From: Clostridium paraputrificum
GTDB taxonomy: Bacteria; Bacillota; Clostridia; Clostridiales; Clostridiaceae
Direction: 5' to 3'
DNA: 64,000 nucleotides
Assembly: GCF_900447045.1 (NCBI RefSeq)
Contig: NZ_UAWH01000015.1
Span: 1-64,000 of the forward strand
Positions 54,632 through 63,306 of this stretch are shown here, one piece after another; position 1 is the first letter of the stretch, and each line of letters begins with the position of its first letter. The notes below the pieces were generated by a model. The model did no database searches, was not told the DNA's origin, and saw only the letters and a list, made by a program, of their open reading frames with translations. Made by a program: the position numbers and the translations under genes.

Positions 54632-55881
54632 TGAAGGGATTTTTATCTGTACTAAGATTTGAATTAACTAATTATTTTAAGAATAAAGGATATCTTATAA
54701 CAACAGGAATAATTGCAGCAGTTTTAATAGTTGGATTAAGCTTACCATCATTTTTTGATATGTCAGGTTTATTTGGTGGTGATGACAAAAAGACTGAATC
54801 AAGTGAATCTGTTAGTGATGAAGAAAAGAAAAACTTTATAATCTTCGATAAAGAAAATATAATTAAAGATGTTAAAGGTCTAGAGAATGTATTTATTAGT
54901 TCAAGTTGGAAGGTTGCTACAAATGAGCAAGAGGTAAAGAATGCTGTAAATAATGAGGAAGTTGAGGCAGGATTTATATTAAATTCACCAACAAGCTATA
55001 AATATATAGTTCAAAATAGCAGCTTTAGTGATGGAAATCAACAAATGTTTGATTCATATTTATCTAGATTAAATAGAGAAAGTTATTTGAACAATAAAGG
55101 TATAGATGTTAATGAAATAGATGCTTTATATAATACCCAAATAAATTCAGAGGTTGAATTGTTAGGTAAAGATACAGTAAGTAACTTTGCTTATACTTAT
55201 GGATTAATCTTTGTTTTATATTTTATGATTATTTACTACGGTCAATTAATAGCAGTATCTGTTACAACTGAAAAGAGTAATAGAGCTATGGAGATACTAG
55301 TGACTAGTACAAGTAGTAATGCATTAATTTTTGGTAAGGTAATAGCTGCTACAATTGCAAGTTTAGCACAAGTAGGTGTAATATTAGCTTCTGCTTTAGT
55401 TACTTACAAAGTTAATAGTGCAGCATGGGGAGGAAAGCTTGACTTTATATTCAATATTTCAGGTGAAACCCTAGCTACATTTGCTATATTTGGATTACTT
55501 GGATACCTATTCTATGCATTTATATTTGGTGCTTTAGGTGCTTTAGTTTCTAAGACAGAGGATATTGGTAAAAGTGCATCTCCTGTTACAATGATATTTG
55601 TAGTTGTTTTTATGGCCGTAATGTTTGGATTAAACAATCCAGAGTCAATGCTTATGAACATATTATCATATGTACCATTTAGTTCTTGTATGGCTATGTT
55701 TGTAAGAGTTGCAATGGGAAGTGTTAAAACTATAGAAGTAGTAATTTCGTTAGTAATATTAGCTGTTTCAACAGGATTTGTTGGAGTTTTAGGTGCTAAG
55801 ATTTACAGAATGGGAACATTAAGATATGGTAATCCAGTAAAACTTACAAATGCTTTGAAGTCATTAAGAAAAGATGGGTAA
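54631..55881 (+). CDS. natB: ABC-2 type permease, NatB-like
   Basis: A 416-residue permease. One N-terminal helix (about residues 20-40) is followed by a large external domain (about 55-180), then five or more C-terminal helices with the family motif VTTEKSNRAMEILVTSTSS. The layout matches NatB/YhaP and ABC-2 drug or Na+ exporters. It is translationally coupled to the ATPase gene. A strong palindromic terminator follows. Confidence 0.9.
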   Translation: MKGFLSVLRFELTNYFKNKGYLITTGIIAAVLIVGLSLPSFFDMSGLFGGDDKKTESSESVSDEEKKNFIIFDKENIIKDVKGLENVFISSSWKVATNEQEVKNAVNNEEVEAGFILNSPTSYKYIVQNSSFSDGNQQMFDSYLSRLNRESYLNNKGIDVNEIDALYNTQINSEVELLGKDTVSNFAYTYGLIFVLYFMIIYYGQLIAVSVTTEKSNRAMEILVTSTSSNALIFGKVIAATIASLAQVGVILASALVTYKVNSAAWGGKLDFIFNISGETLATFAIFGLLGYLFYAFIFGALGALVSKTEDIGKSASPVTMIFVVVFMAVMFGLNNPESMLMNILSYVPFSSCMAMFVRVAMGSVKTIEVVISLVILAVSTGFVGVLGAKIYRMGTLRYGNPVKLTNALKSLRKDG

Positions 55882-55908
55882 TTAAGACAATATAGATAAC
55901 AAGGATTA

Positions 55909-55943
55909 GGAGAGAAATTGCAATTGCAATTTCTCTCTTTTTT
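55909..55943 (+). terminator. Intrinsic terminator after the NatAB-like operon
   Basis: GAGAGAAATTG (55910-55920) pairs with CAATTTCTCTC (55927-55937), loop CAATTG, followed by T6. Confidence 0.9.
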
Positions 55944-56030
55944 CCTTACATTTAACATGAATGGAGTGGATATTTATTTTGTGATTACTTGAAGTTTTGT
56001 GACGGAACAAGCAAAATAAAATATCCACTC
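55941..56030 (+). ncRNA. Candidate structured RNA / intergenic element, copy 2 of 3
   Basis: Homology to copy 3 begins at TTTCCTTAC (55941), so the AT-rich upstream half is missing. The hairpin pairs 55964-55972 with 56022-56030 and 55973-55981 with 56012-56020, with one bulged base. The loop holds ACTTGAAGTTTTGTGACGGA. Stem bases GTGGAT/ATCCAC replace ATAGAT/ATCTAT of copy 1 and still pair. It ends six bases from the stop codon of a minus-strand gene, as copy 1 does. Confidence 0.5.
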
Positions 56031-56035
56031 AACTT

Positions 56036-56200
56036 TTATAAATCTGAAAGTTCCTCAGATGCTTTTACAACACATTTCATTACGGCTTCTATTTTTTCTT
56101 TACCTTGGTCATTAGTTTTTGAATGGGCTTCTGTTAAAGAAGCTTTAATAGAGCTAAGTTCATTTTTAACTGAATTTATACTAGAATTATTTTTATCCAA
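56036..56200 (-). CDS. Small hydrophilic helical protein
   Basis: A 54-residue, charged, probably coiled-coil protein (NSVKNELSSIKASLTEAHSK). AAGGAGTG lies eight bases before TTG 56200, an excellent ribosome binding site that argues for this start rather than a TTG at 56218. It is transcribed alone toward element copy 2. No motif is recognised. Confidence 0.6.
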   Translation of the reverse strand: MDKNNSSINSVKNELSSIKASLTEAHSKTNDQGKEKIEAVMKCVVKASEELSDL

Positions 56201-56254
56201 ATTAATCACTCCTTGCAAGATTATATTTTCCTATAGATAAAAATCTAATTCATA

Positions 56255-56283
56255 TTTATAAGTAAAATTAAGTATGTTATAAT
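56255..56283 (+). promoter_or_regulatory. Promoter of the hydrogenase-maturation operon
   Basis: TTTATA (56255-56260) and TATAAT (56278-56283) with 17-bp spacing. The transcript would start near 56290, leaving a leader of about 188 nt. Confidence 0.65.
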
Positions 56284-56289
56284 ATTAAC

Positions 56290-56428
56290 AACTTAGTTAA
56301 GAGAGAAATCTTTTAGGTGAGTTGAAGTTTTGAATAATATCTAACAGAAAAGAGCAATCTAATCTGAAAGAGGCCAAAATTATTATAAGACTTACTTAGC
56401 TTTGCTAGGTTTATTTTGCGTAAATCTT
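56290..56428 (+). promoter_or_regulatory. Riboswitch-like leader of the hydrogenase-maturation operon
   Basis: About 140 nt of non-coding leader precede a strong terminator (56429-56457), which lies only 20 bases before the first gene. This expression-platform layout indicates transcription attenuation. Possible local stems include ACTTAGCTTTGCTAGGT (56392-56410, imperfect). I see no signature of the TPP, SAM, FMN, cobalamin, purine, T-box or c-di-GMP classes. The ligand or regulator is unknown. Confidence 0.45.
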
Positions 56429-56457
56429 AGAGGTCTCTATTAAAGAGACCTCTTTTT
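56429..56457 (+). terminator. Intrinsic terminator in the hyd leader
   Basis: AGAGGTCTCT (56429-56438) pairs with AGAGACCTCT (56444-56453), loop ATTAA, followed by T residues, just before the ribosome binding site of the first gene. Confidence 0.85.
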
Positions 56458-56477
56458 GCATTATAGGAGGTATAAAA

Positions 56478-56726
56478 ATGGCAAGAATAGCTGTAATCGG
56501 ATGTATTTTAGAGGACCCAAGAGAATGTCAAAGTGAATTTAATGATGTTGTAGCATCATTTAGAGGAAGTATGAAAGGTAGAATGGGCATTCCATTTGAA
56601 GGTGAAATATCAGTAATATCTTTGACAGTTGTTGGAGAGGTTGATGATATAAATACTTTAACAGGAAAGCTTGGTAATATTTCAGGAGTTACTGTAAAAA
56701 CAGCAATTGCTAAAAAGGAGATTTAA
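56478..56726 (+). CDS. TM1266-family iron-only hydrogenase system regulator
   Basis: An 82-residue ACT/NikR-like small protein (IAVIGCILEDP, then GRMGIPFEGEISVISLTVVG). Family members are found next to [FeFe]-hydrogenase maturation genes and annotated as putative regulators. AGGAGGT precedes ATG 56478. hydE starts one base after its stop. Whether it binds RNA, DNA or protein is unknown; the attenuator upstream makes this interesting. Confidence 0.88.
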   Translation: MARIAVIGCILEDPRECQSEFNDVVASFRGSMKGRMGIPFEGEISVISLTVVGEVDDINTLTGKLGNISGVTVKTAIAKKEI

Positions 56727-56727
56727 G

Positions 56728-57795
56728 GTGAATATTAGAGACATTATTGACAAGTTATACAATGAAAACAATGCCTCTAGGGAAGAGCTTATTTATCTAT
56801 TAGATAATCTAGATGAAGAGTCTAGATCTTATCTAATAGATAAGGCTCATGATACTAGAATGAAAACATACGGAGATAAGGTTTATATGAGAGGCCTTAT
56901 TGAGTTTACTAATTACTGCAAAAGAAATTGTGAGTATTGCGGCATTAGAAGAGGAAATAAAGAAGCTGATAGATATAGGCTTTCTGTAGAGGAAATATTA
57001 TTATGTGCAGAAATAGGAGACAAGCTTGGTTATAAAACCTATGTTCTTCAAGGTGGAGAAGATGATTATTTTACAGATGATATAATGGTTGAAATAATAA
57101 CTAAGATTAAAGAAAGATTCCCCAAGAATGCAATAACTCTTTCTTTAGGTGAAAGAAGTTATGAATCTTATGAAAGAATGTTTAAAGCAGGTGCAGATAG
57201 ATATCTTTTAAGACATGAAACTGCAACTAAAGAACTATATAAAAAATTACATCCAGGAGCTAGTTTTGAAAATAGAAGAGGGTGTTTATTAAATCTTAGG
57301 AAGATAGGATACCAAATAGGAGCAGGATTTATGGTAGGACTACCTAACCAAACTACAGAAGATTTAGTAAATGACTTACTTTATGTAAAAGAGTTAACAC
57401 CAGAAATGTGTGGGATAGGTCCTTTTATACCTCATAAAGACACAAGTTTAAAGGATGAAAAGGGTGGTACTTTAGAAGATACAATAACTATTTTGGCCAT
57501 AGTTAGATTACTTTTACCAAATGTTTTATTACCAGCAACAACTGCGTTAGGAAGTATAAATCCAATAGGAAGAGAACTTGGAATTAAGGCAGGAGCAAAT
57601 GTAGTAATGCCTAATCTTTCCCCAACAGATGTTAGGGACAAGTATTCTCTTTATGATGGTAAGATTTGTACTGGAGATGAAGCAGCAGAATGTAGAAGGT
57701 GCATTGAAGGTAGAATTAATAGAGCAGGATTTCAGGTTGAGGTTGGTCGAGGAGATAATATTCAATGGGTTAAGGAGGAAAAATTATGTTTATAA
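56728..57795 (+). CDS. hydE: [FeFe]-hydrogenase H-cluster maturase HydE
   Basis: A 355-residue radical SAM enzyme that helps build the dithiolate bridge of the H-cluster. CKRNCEYCGIR carries C64, C68 and C71 of the 4Fe-4S site, and VLQGGEDDYF follows. The BATS C-terminal domain has LATTALGSINPIGRE-like sequence (LPATTALGSINPIGRE). The start is GTG 56728 with AAGGAG upstream. Its end overlaps hydG by ten bases. Confidence 0.95.
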   Translation: MNIRDIIDKLYNENNASREELIYLLDNLDEESRSYLIDKAHDTRMKTYGDKVYMRGLIEFTNYCKRNCEYCGIRRGNKEADRYRLSVEEILLCAEIGDKLGYKTYVLQGGEDDYFTDDIMVEIITKIKERFPKNAITLSLGERSYESYERMFKAGADRYLLRHETATKELYKKLHPGASFENRRGCLLNLRKIGYQIGAGFMVGLPNQTTEDLVNDLLYVKELTPEMCGIGPFIPHKDTSLKDEKGGTLEDTITILAIVRLLLPNVLLPATTALGSINPIGRELGIKAGANVVMPNLSPTDVRDKYSLYDGKICTGDEAAECRRCIEGRINRAGFQVEVGRGDNIQWVKEEKLCL

Positions 57796-59162
57796 ATAAG
57801 GACTACATTGAAAGACTTCTAGAGGAATCAAAAAAAGCTACTAAAGAACAAATACAAGAGGTACTAGAAAAGGCTAAAAGAAAAGATGGTTTAAAGCATA
57901 GAGATATAGCAATATTACTTCAAATAGAAGATAAAGAACAAATTAAAGAAATGTATGAAATAGCTGGAAAAATTAAAAAAGATATATACGGTAAAAGAAT
58001 AGTTATGTTTGCTCCACTTTATGTAAGCGATTATTGTGTAAATAACTGTGTTTATTGCGGATACCATAGATGTAATAGCTTTAAAAGGAGAAAGTTAACT
58101 CAAGAAGAGGTTGCACAAGAAGTGAGAATTCTTGAAAAGATGGGGCATAAGAGATTAGCGCTAGAGCTTGGAGAAGATCCAGTAAATGCACCTATTGAAT
58201 ATGTTTTAGAAACTTTAAAAACTATTTATAGTACACAAAGGGATAATGGGGAAATCAGAAGAGTGAATGTTAATATAGCAGCTACTACAGTTGAGGAGTA
58301 TAAAATGCTTAAGGAAGCAGGTATTGGAACGTATATTCTGTTCCAAGAAACTTATCATGAACCTACTTATGAAAAAGTACATCCAAATTGCTTAAAAAGT
58401 AATTATGAATATCATTTGACAGCTTTTGATAGAGCAATGGAAGGTGGAATAGATGATGTAGGGGCAGGAGTTTTATTTGGATTATCTGACCCTAAATTTG
58501 AGGTTCTTGGACTTATGATTCATAATGAACACTTAGAAGAAAAGTATGGTGTAGGATTCCATACAATTTCAGTTCCTAGACTTAGGCCAGCAGAAGGTGT
58601 ATCATTAGAAAATTTTCCTCATTTAGTGGATGATGAAACCTTTAAGAAGATAGTTGCAATAATTAGAATTGCAGTACCTTTTACAGGAATGATTATATCT
58701 ACAAGAGAAGATGCTGAAATGAGAAGAGATTTATTAAAGCATGGTATATCACAAATGAGTGCAGGTTCAAGTACAGGAGTTGGTGGCTACAAGGAAAGAG
58801 AAGAAGAAAAGGAAATTACACAATTTAAGCTTTCAGATGAAAGAAGTCCTTTAGAAATATTAAAGGAATTAATAGATGATGGTTATATTCCAAGTTATTG
58901 TACAGCTTGCTATAGAAGAGGAAGAACTGGTGATAGGTTTATGGAACTTGCAAAGTCTGGAGAAATTCAATATTGCTGTGAACCTAATGCATTATCTACT
59001 TTAATGGAATATGCATTAGATTATGGTGATGATGAGTTTAAGAAAAAAGCAGAAGCTTTAGTTAGAGGAGAAGCAGAAAAAATAAATAAAAAAGAGACTA
59101 GAGATTTTGTAATAAGAAATATAGATAGATTAAAAAATGGTGAAAGAGATCTGTATATTTAG
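57786..59162 (+). CDS. hydG: [FeFe]-hydrogenase H-cluster maturase HydG
   Basis: A 458-residue radical SAM tyrosine lyase that makes CO and CN- for the H-cluster. C84, C88 and C91 lie in CVNNCVYCGYH. The auxiliary C-terminal cluster is seen in YCTACYRRGRTGDRF and YCCEPNAL, matching C-x2-C-x22-C. AAGGAGG precedes ATG 57786. Order hydE-hydG-hydF with overlap or short gaps shows one operon. Confidence 0.96.
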   Translation: MFINKDYIERLLEESKKATKEQIQEVLEKAKRKDGLKHRDIAILLQIEDKEQIKEMYEIAGKIKKDIYGKRIVMFAPLYVSDYCVNNCVYCGYHRCNSFKRRKLTQEEVAQEVRILEKMGHKRLALELGEDPVNAPIEYVLETLKTIYSTQRDNGEIRRVNVNIAATTVEEYKMLKEAGIGTYILFQETYHEPTYEKVHPNCLKSNYEYHLTAFDRAMEGGIDDVGAGVLFGLSDPKFEVLGLMIHNEHLEEKYGVGFHTISVPRLRPAEGVSLENFPHLVDDETFKKIVAIIRIAVPFTGMIISTREDAEMRRDLLKHGISQMSAGSSTGVGGYKEREEEKEITQFKLSDERSPLEILKELIDDGYIPSYCTACYRRGRTGDRFMELAKSGEIQYCCEPNALSTLMEYALDYGDDEFKKKAEALVRGEAEKINKKETRDFVIRNIDRLKNGERDLYI

Positions 59163-59170
59163 GAGGAATT

Positions 59171-60358
59171 ATGAATAATACGCCTAGAGGAAATAGAAAG
59201 CACGTAGTTCTATATGGAAAAACTAATTCTGGAAAATCATCTCTTTTTAATAAGCTTTGTAACTCTAATATTTCAATAGTGTCTGAAATAGAAGGAACCA
59301 CAACAGATCCAGTTAGTAAAGGGGTAGAGTTTATTCCAGTAGGACCAGTTTTATATATTGATACAGCTGGTCTTGAAGATAATACCGTCCTTGGAGGGGT
59401 AAGAGTAAATAAAACCTTAAATTTACTAAAAAGGACAGATATTGCTCTTTACATTATTGATGGGAAAGATAAAGATTTATCCTCATTTAATAAAATGAAA
59501 AAAGAGTTTAAGAAATATAATATCCCTTACTTACTTGTAATAAATAAAGTAGATACCTTAGAAAATGGTGAGACAAAAGAGCTGAAGAAAGCTTATGGAA
59601 ATGGAATATTTATATCTACTAAAGAGGATAGTGATATAGAAGAAGTTAAAGAAAAGCTTATTGAACTAATAGAAAAAGAAGAGGAAGAATTACCGTTGAT
59701 AGGAGACCTACTGCCATATGGTTCAAAGGTGATTTTAGTTGTTCCTATAGATTCAGAAGCACCTAAGGGAAGGCTAATACTTCCACAAGTTCAATGCATA
59801 AGAGATTGCTTAGATCATGGCATAAAGAGTTATGTTGTAAGAGATACAGAATTAAAAGAGGCATTAGAAGAGGTAAAAGATGTTAATTTAGTAATAACAG
59901 ATTCTCAAGCTTTTAAGTTTGTAGATGAAATTGTTCCTAAAGATATAATGCTTACAAGCTTTTCTATGCTTTTTGCAAGACAAAAAGGAGATATAAATGA
60001 ATTTATCAATGGAGTATGGGGGGTAAGAAATCTTAAGCCAGGTGATAAAGTACTTATTTCAGAAAGTTGTAGCCATAATGTCTCCCATGAAGACATAGGA
60101 AGAGTAAAAATCCCAACACTATTAGAAAAGTATGTAGGTGGTAAATTAGATTTTGAATTTAAAATAGGATATGATTTTGCAGAGGATATAGGAAATTATA
60201 AGTTAATAATACACTGTGGCGGGTGTATGATTAATAGGAAAACTATTTTAAATAGAATTAACGTATGTAAAGAAAGAAAAGTATATATTACTAATTATGG
60301 GGTTTTACTTTCATTTCTTACTAATACATTAGAAAGAAGCAAAGTGATTTTTAATTAA
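59171..60358 (+). CDS. hydF: [FeFe]-hydrogenase maturation GTPase HydF
   Basis: A 395-residue scaffold that receives the H-cluster precursor and delivers it to apo-hydrogenase. The GTPase domain has GKTNSGKSS (residues 16-24), EGTTTDPV, and LVINKVDT. The C-terminal cluster-binding domain has SCSHNVSHEDIGR and IHCGGCMINRK, matching CxH...HCxxC. AGGAGGA precedes ATG 59171. The structural hydrogenase gene is not in the window. Confidence 0.96.
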   Translation: MNNTPRGNRKHVVLYGKTNSGKSSLFNKLCNSNISIVSEIEGTTTDPVSKGVEFIPVGPVLYIDTAGLEDNTVLGGVRVNKTLNLLKRTDIALYIIDGKDKDLSSFNKMKKEFKKYNIPYLLVINKVDTLENGETKELKKAYGNGIFISTKEDSDIEEVKEKLIELIEKEEEELPLIGDLLPYGSKVILVVPIDSEAPKGRLILPQVQCIRDCLDHGIKSYVVRDTELKEALEEVKDVNLVITDSQAFKFVDEIVPKDIMLTSFSMLFARQKGDINEFINGVWGVRNLKPGDKVLISESCSHNVSHEDIGRVKIPTLLEKYVGGKLDFEFKIGYDFAEDIGNYKLIIHCGGCMINRKTILNRINVCKERKVYITNYGVLLSFLTNTLERSKVIFN

Positions 60359-60366
60359 TAAAAGAG

Positions 60367-60410
60367 TAGCTAATGCAACCTAATAGTATGTGCATTAGCT
60401 ATTTTTTTTT
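60367..60410 (+). terminator. Intrinsic terminator after hydF
   Basis: TAGCTAATGCA (60367-60377) pairs with TGCATTAGCTA (60391-60401), followed by T9. Confidence 0.92.
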
Positions 60411-60578
60411 ATATAATATTTGTAGTATTGATGTAATTAATATAGAAAAGTATTGTAATATATAGGAGGTATTACGAATTTAATAATGTTTTTCTTTATT
60501 TGTATAGATAATAGTGGAAAGGTATACAAAAAAGTGTTTTAATGTAATTAGGGTTATTAATATTTAGAGGTGATTAAT

Positions 60579-61175
60579 ATGGATAAAAGTGTAAAAGATC
60601 GTATAAGAGATGGGGAACTATTTAGACCTGGAGATCCAGAAATGCACAAAGATATGTGCAATGCACGTAATATACTTTATGAGTTTAATGCACGAAATGC
60701 TTTAAATGTTGGAAGAAACGAACCTATGTTAAAGGAGTTATTTAAAGAGAGTGGGGATGTACATATATTACCACCTTTTAATTGTGAATATGGTAAAAAT
60801 ATTTCCTTTGGTCATACGTGCTTTGTAAATTTTGATTGTATTTTTTTAGACACAGCTCCAATAAATATTGGAAATCATGTTTTATTTGGGCCAAGAGTTA
60901 CCTTAATTACAGTTGGTCACCCTGTTGATCCTAATTGGAGAAATGAAGGAGATATGTATGCTTTTCCTATAAATATAGAGGATAATGTATGGATAGGAGC
61001 AGGAGTAATAATTAATCCTGGGGTAACAATTGGAAAGAATACTGTAATTGGTTCAGGAAGTGTAGTTACAAAAGACATTCCATCGGGAGTTGTTGCTGTG
61101 GGTAATCCTTGTAGAGTTCTTAGAGAAATAAATGAAGAAGATAAGGTAAGATATTTTAAAGATAAGAGAAGATAA
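60579..61175 (+). CDS. Maltose/galactoside O-acetyltransferase (LbH family)
   Basis: A 198-residue left-handed beta-helix acetyltransferase of the Maa/LacA group. The N-terminal Mac segment (about residues 5-55: MHKDMCNARNILYEFNA) is followed by hexapeptide repeats and the catalytic His in LITVGHPVDP. The C terminus has VAVGNPCRVLREI. AGAGGTGAT sets ATG 60579. It acetylates sugars with acetyl-CoA. It is monocistronic. Confidence 0.92.
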   Translation: MDKSVKDRIRDGELFRPGDPEMHKDMCNARNILYEFNARNALNVGRNEPMLKELFKESGDVHILPPFNCEYGKNISFGHTCFVNFDCIFLDTAPINIGNHVLFGPRVTLITVGHPVDPNWRNEGDMYAFPINIEDNVWIGAGVIINPGVTIGKNTVIGSGSVVTKDIPSGVVAVGNPCRVLREINEEDKVRYFKDKRR

Positions 61176-61207
61176 TAATCAAGATAAATAGGATAAGAAA
61201 GATAATG

Positions 61208-61238
61208 AGGAAACACCACTGTTGATGGTGTTTCTCTT
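61208..61238 (+). terminator. Intrinsic terminator
   Basis: GAAACACCA (61210-61218) pairs with TGGTGTTTC (61226-61234), followed by TCTT. Confidence 0.75.
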
Positions 61239-61279
61239 AATGTATAAAAAGCATTGCGGGTAATTATGTGGGGGATAAA

Positions 61280-61966
61280 ATGAAAAAGATACTAATAATA
61301 GAAGACGACAGAGCATTAAATAAAGGAATTACTTTTAATTTAAAAGAAGAAGGTTTTGATGTAAAGGGAGTATATTCACTTTTTGAAGGAAGATTAGAAA
61401 TAGAAAAGGACTATGACTTAATAATTTTAGATGTTAATCTTCCAGATGGAAGTGGCTTTGATTTATGTAGTGAGATCAGATTAAAGAACAAAAATACTGC
61501 AATTATATTTTTAAGTGCTTGTGATATGGAGTTTGATATAGTTAATGGTTTTAAACTTGGAGCAGATGATTATATAACTAAGCCATTTAGCTTAAGTATT
61601 ATGAAAGAAAGGGTACAAGCTGTACTAAGAAGGTATGAAGGCAATAAAAAAACTTATATTTATAAGATTAATAATTTAGAGATTGATTTTGATAAATTTA
61701 TACTTAATAAAAATGGAGAGAGAGTTGATATTACTCCAACAGAGTTTAAGCTTTTAAAGGTTTTTGTTAATTCAAAAGGAAAAGTTCTTACAAGAAATAA
61801 TCTTTTAGAGGAGCTGTGGGATAAAGATCAGAACTTTATTGATGAACATGCCCTAACAGTAAATATAAATAGATTGAGAAGCAAAATTGAAAGTAAGGAT
61901 GATGGAGTGAAGTATATAAAGACAATATATGGTATAGGTTATATGTGGATTGGAGAGGATGCATAA
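61280..61966 (+). CDS. OmpR-family response regulator
   Basis: A 228-residue regulator: acidic pair in IIEDDRAL, phospho-acceptor Asp in LIILDVNLPDGSG, Lys in YITKPFS, and an OmpR winged helix (TPTEFKLLKVFV, ending TIYGIGYMW). GGGGGAT selects ATG 61280 over GTG 61268. The kinase gene starts one base after its stop. With the downstream ABC genes it resembles a second antimicrobial-peptide response module. Confidence 0.9.
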   Translation: MKKILIIEDDRALNKGITFNLKEEGFDVKGVYSLFEGRLEIEKDYDLIILDVNLPDGSGFDLCSEIRLKNKNTAIIFLSACDMEFDIVNGFKLGADDYITKPFSLSIMKERVQAVLRRYEGNKKTYIYKINNLEIDFDKFILNKNGERVDITPTEFKLLKVFVNSKGKVLTRNNLLEELWDKDQNFIDEHALTVNINRLRSKIESKDDGVKYIKTIYGIGYMWIGEDA

Positions 61967-61967
61967 A

Positions 61968-62987
61968 ATGAAACTATTTTCCAAAAAGCTACTTTACATT
62001 TATATATCCATTTCTGCCTTCATGTTACTTATAGGATATTGTTTTATGTTGGATAAAGAAAATGAATACTTAATGCTTGTGTTTGCCATAAATGTTTTCA
62101 TTTCACTTATAACAGTTTTAATTACTTTTATGTCCATAAAGATAAGCATAGTTAAATTATCAGATAAAAGGTGTGATTTCTTAGAAGAAGTAATGGATAA
62201 GAAGATGGATGCTAAATTTAATATTACAGAGGATACAATATCCTCAAGGGAAGATAATAAACTAAAGGAATTGATATCCATACTTCAATCTGAAAAGAAT
62301 AAGTATGAGGAAGAAAAGAGTAGAATTCAATCCTTTATTACTGATTTGTCACATCAAGTAAAAACACCTTTAACCAATATTTCTATGTATAATTCTACTT
62401 TAATAGAAAAGAACTTAGACGCTAATCAAAGTAGGGAGTTTTTATTATTAATGGATGGTCAAATTAATAAGTTAAAGTGGCTTATTGATGGACTTATAAA
62501 AATATCTAGACTTGAAAGTGAGCTGATTTCATTAAGTGAAGGTGAGTATTTTATTGAAGAGGTTTTAGCATTAGCCTTAAGCGGAGCTTTTTCTGAAGGA
62601 GAGAAGAAGAATATTTGCATAGAGGTGGTATGCGATAGAACTATTAAAGGAATATTTGATTTAAAATGGACATCTGAAGCTTTACTTAATTTAATTGAAA
62701 ATGCAATTAAATATTCTAATAAAGGAAGTAATATTAAAGTTAAGGTAATTCCCTTAGATATGTTTGTTAGAATTGATATAATTGATGAAGGAATTGGAGT
62801 ACATAAGAGTGAGATAAACAACATATTTAAAAGATTTTATAGAAGTGATGATGTTAAGGAGGTTAAGGGACTTGGTGTTGGCTTATATTTAGCTAGGGAG
62901 ATAATATACAAGGAGGGTGGATATATTAAGGTATCATCACAAAAAGGAGTTGGATCTACTTTTTCAGTATTTTTATTAAAGAAATAG
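61968..62987 (+). CDS. Sensor histidine kinase
   Basis: A 339-residue kinase with two N-terminal transmembrane helices (about residues 9-28 and 36-58), a short HAMP-like linker, the H box in DLSHQVKTPLTN, the N box NLIENAIKYS, and ATP motifs DIIDEGIGV and GLGVGLYLARE. It lacks a large external domain, so it may sense through a partner transporter as BceS does. It is coupled to the regulator gene. Confidence 0.9.
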   Translation: MKLFSKKLLYIYISISAFMLLIGYCFMLDKENEYLMLVFAINVFISLITVLITFMSIKISIVKLSDKRCDFLEEVMDKKMDAKFNITEDTISSREDNKLKELISILQSEKNKYEEEKSRIQSFITDLSHQVKTPLTNISMYNSTLIEKNLDANQSREFLLLMDGQINKLKWLIDGLIKISRLESELISLSEGEYFIEEVLALALSGAFSEGEKKNICIEVVCDRTIKGIFDLKWTSEALLNLIENAIKYSNKGSNIKVKVIPLDMFVRIDIIDEGIGVHKSEINNIFKRFYRSDDVKEVKGLGVGLYLAREIIYKEGGYIKVSSQKGVGSTFSVFLLKK

Positions 62988-62995
62988 TCAGTTTA

Positions 62996-63022
62996 AAGAG
63001 GTGTTTATCACCTCTTATTTTA
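62996..63022 (+). terminator. Intrinsic terminator after the two-component genes
   Basis: AAGAGGTG (62996-63003) pairs with CACCTCTT (63009-63016), followed by ATTTTA. Confidence 0.8.
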
Positions 63023-63028
63023 CTGTCT

Positions 63029-63211
63029 AGTAAATTATAAAATTTCAATTAGCTATAAATCAAAGGTATTATTACATTTTCATATTAAAAAATATAAAAT
63101 AAAGGATAGTAACTTTATAATTTCCTTACCTTTAGTACGCGTGAGGTGAATATTTGTTTCCATGTCACTTGGAGCTTGCGACGGAATAAGGGAAATAAAT
63201 ATCCGCCACAC
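63029..63211 (+). ncRNA. Candidate structured RNA / intergenic element, copy 3 of 3
   Basis: The AT-rich half (63029-63140) matches that of copy 1 along its length. The hairpin pairs 63151-63161 with 63191-63201 (one wobble), 63145-63148 with 63204-63207, and 63141-63143 with 63209-63211. The loop holds CACTTGGAGCTTGCGACGGA. Unlike the other copies it runs into six T residues (63213-63218), so on this strand it could terminate transcription. It fills most of the 319-bp gap between the two-component genes and the ABC transporter. Confidence 0.5.
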
Positions 63212-63306
63212 CTTTTTTGTAAAAGTAACAAAAGTGTGATATTTAATTTTATTTTGAGATTAGAATGTTATTTTCATTTTATAAAATATAAATGAGGGGA
63301 AAAGTT

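Noticed and set aside
56320-56340. TTGAAGTTTTG shared between the hyd leader and element copy 2
   Set aside because: Only 11 bases match, the GACGGAA and stem are absent in the leader, so chance is likely in AT-rich DNA.
56290-56428. Assignment of the hyd leader to a known riboswitch (TPP, SAM, c-di-GMP, T-box)
   Set aside because: None of the conserved core sequences of these classes could be found by reading; left as an unassigned leader.
60411-60578. An 18-codon frame at 60486 after an AGGAGGT motif
   Set aside because: The spacing from the AGGAGGT to the ATG is far too long, and the peptide has no support.
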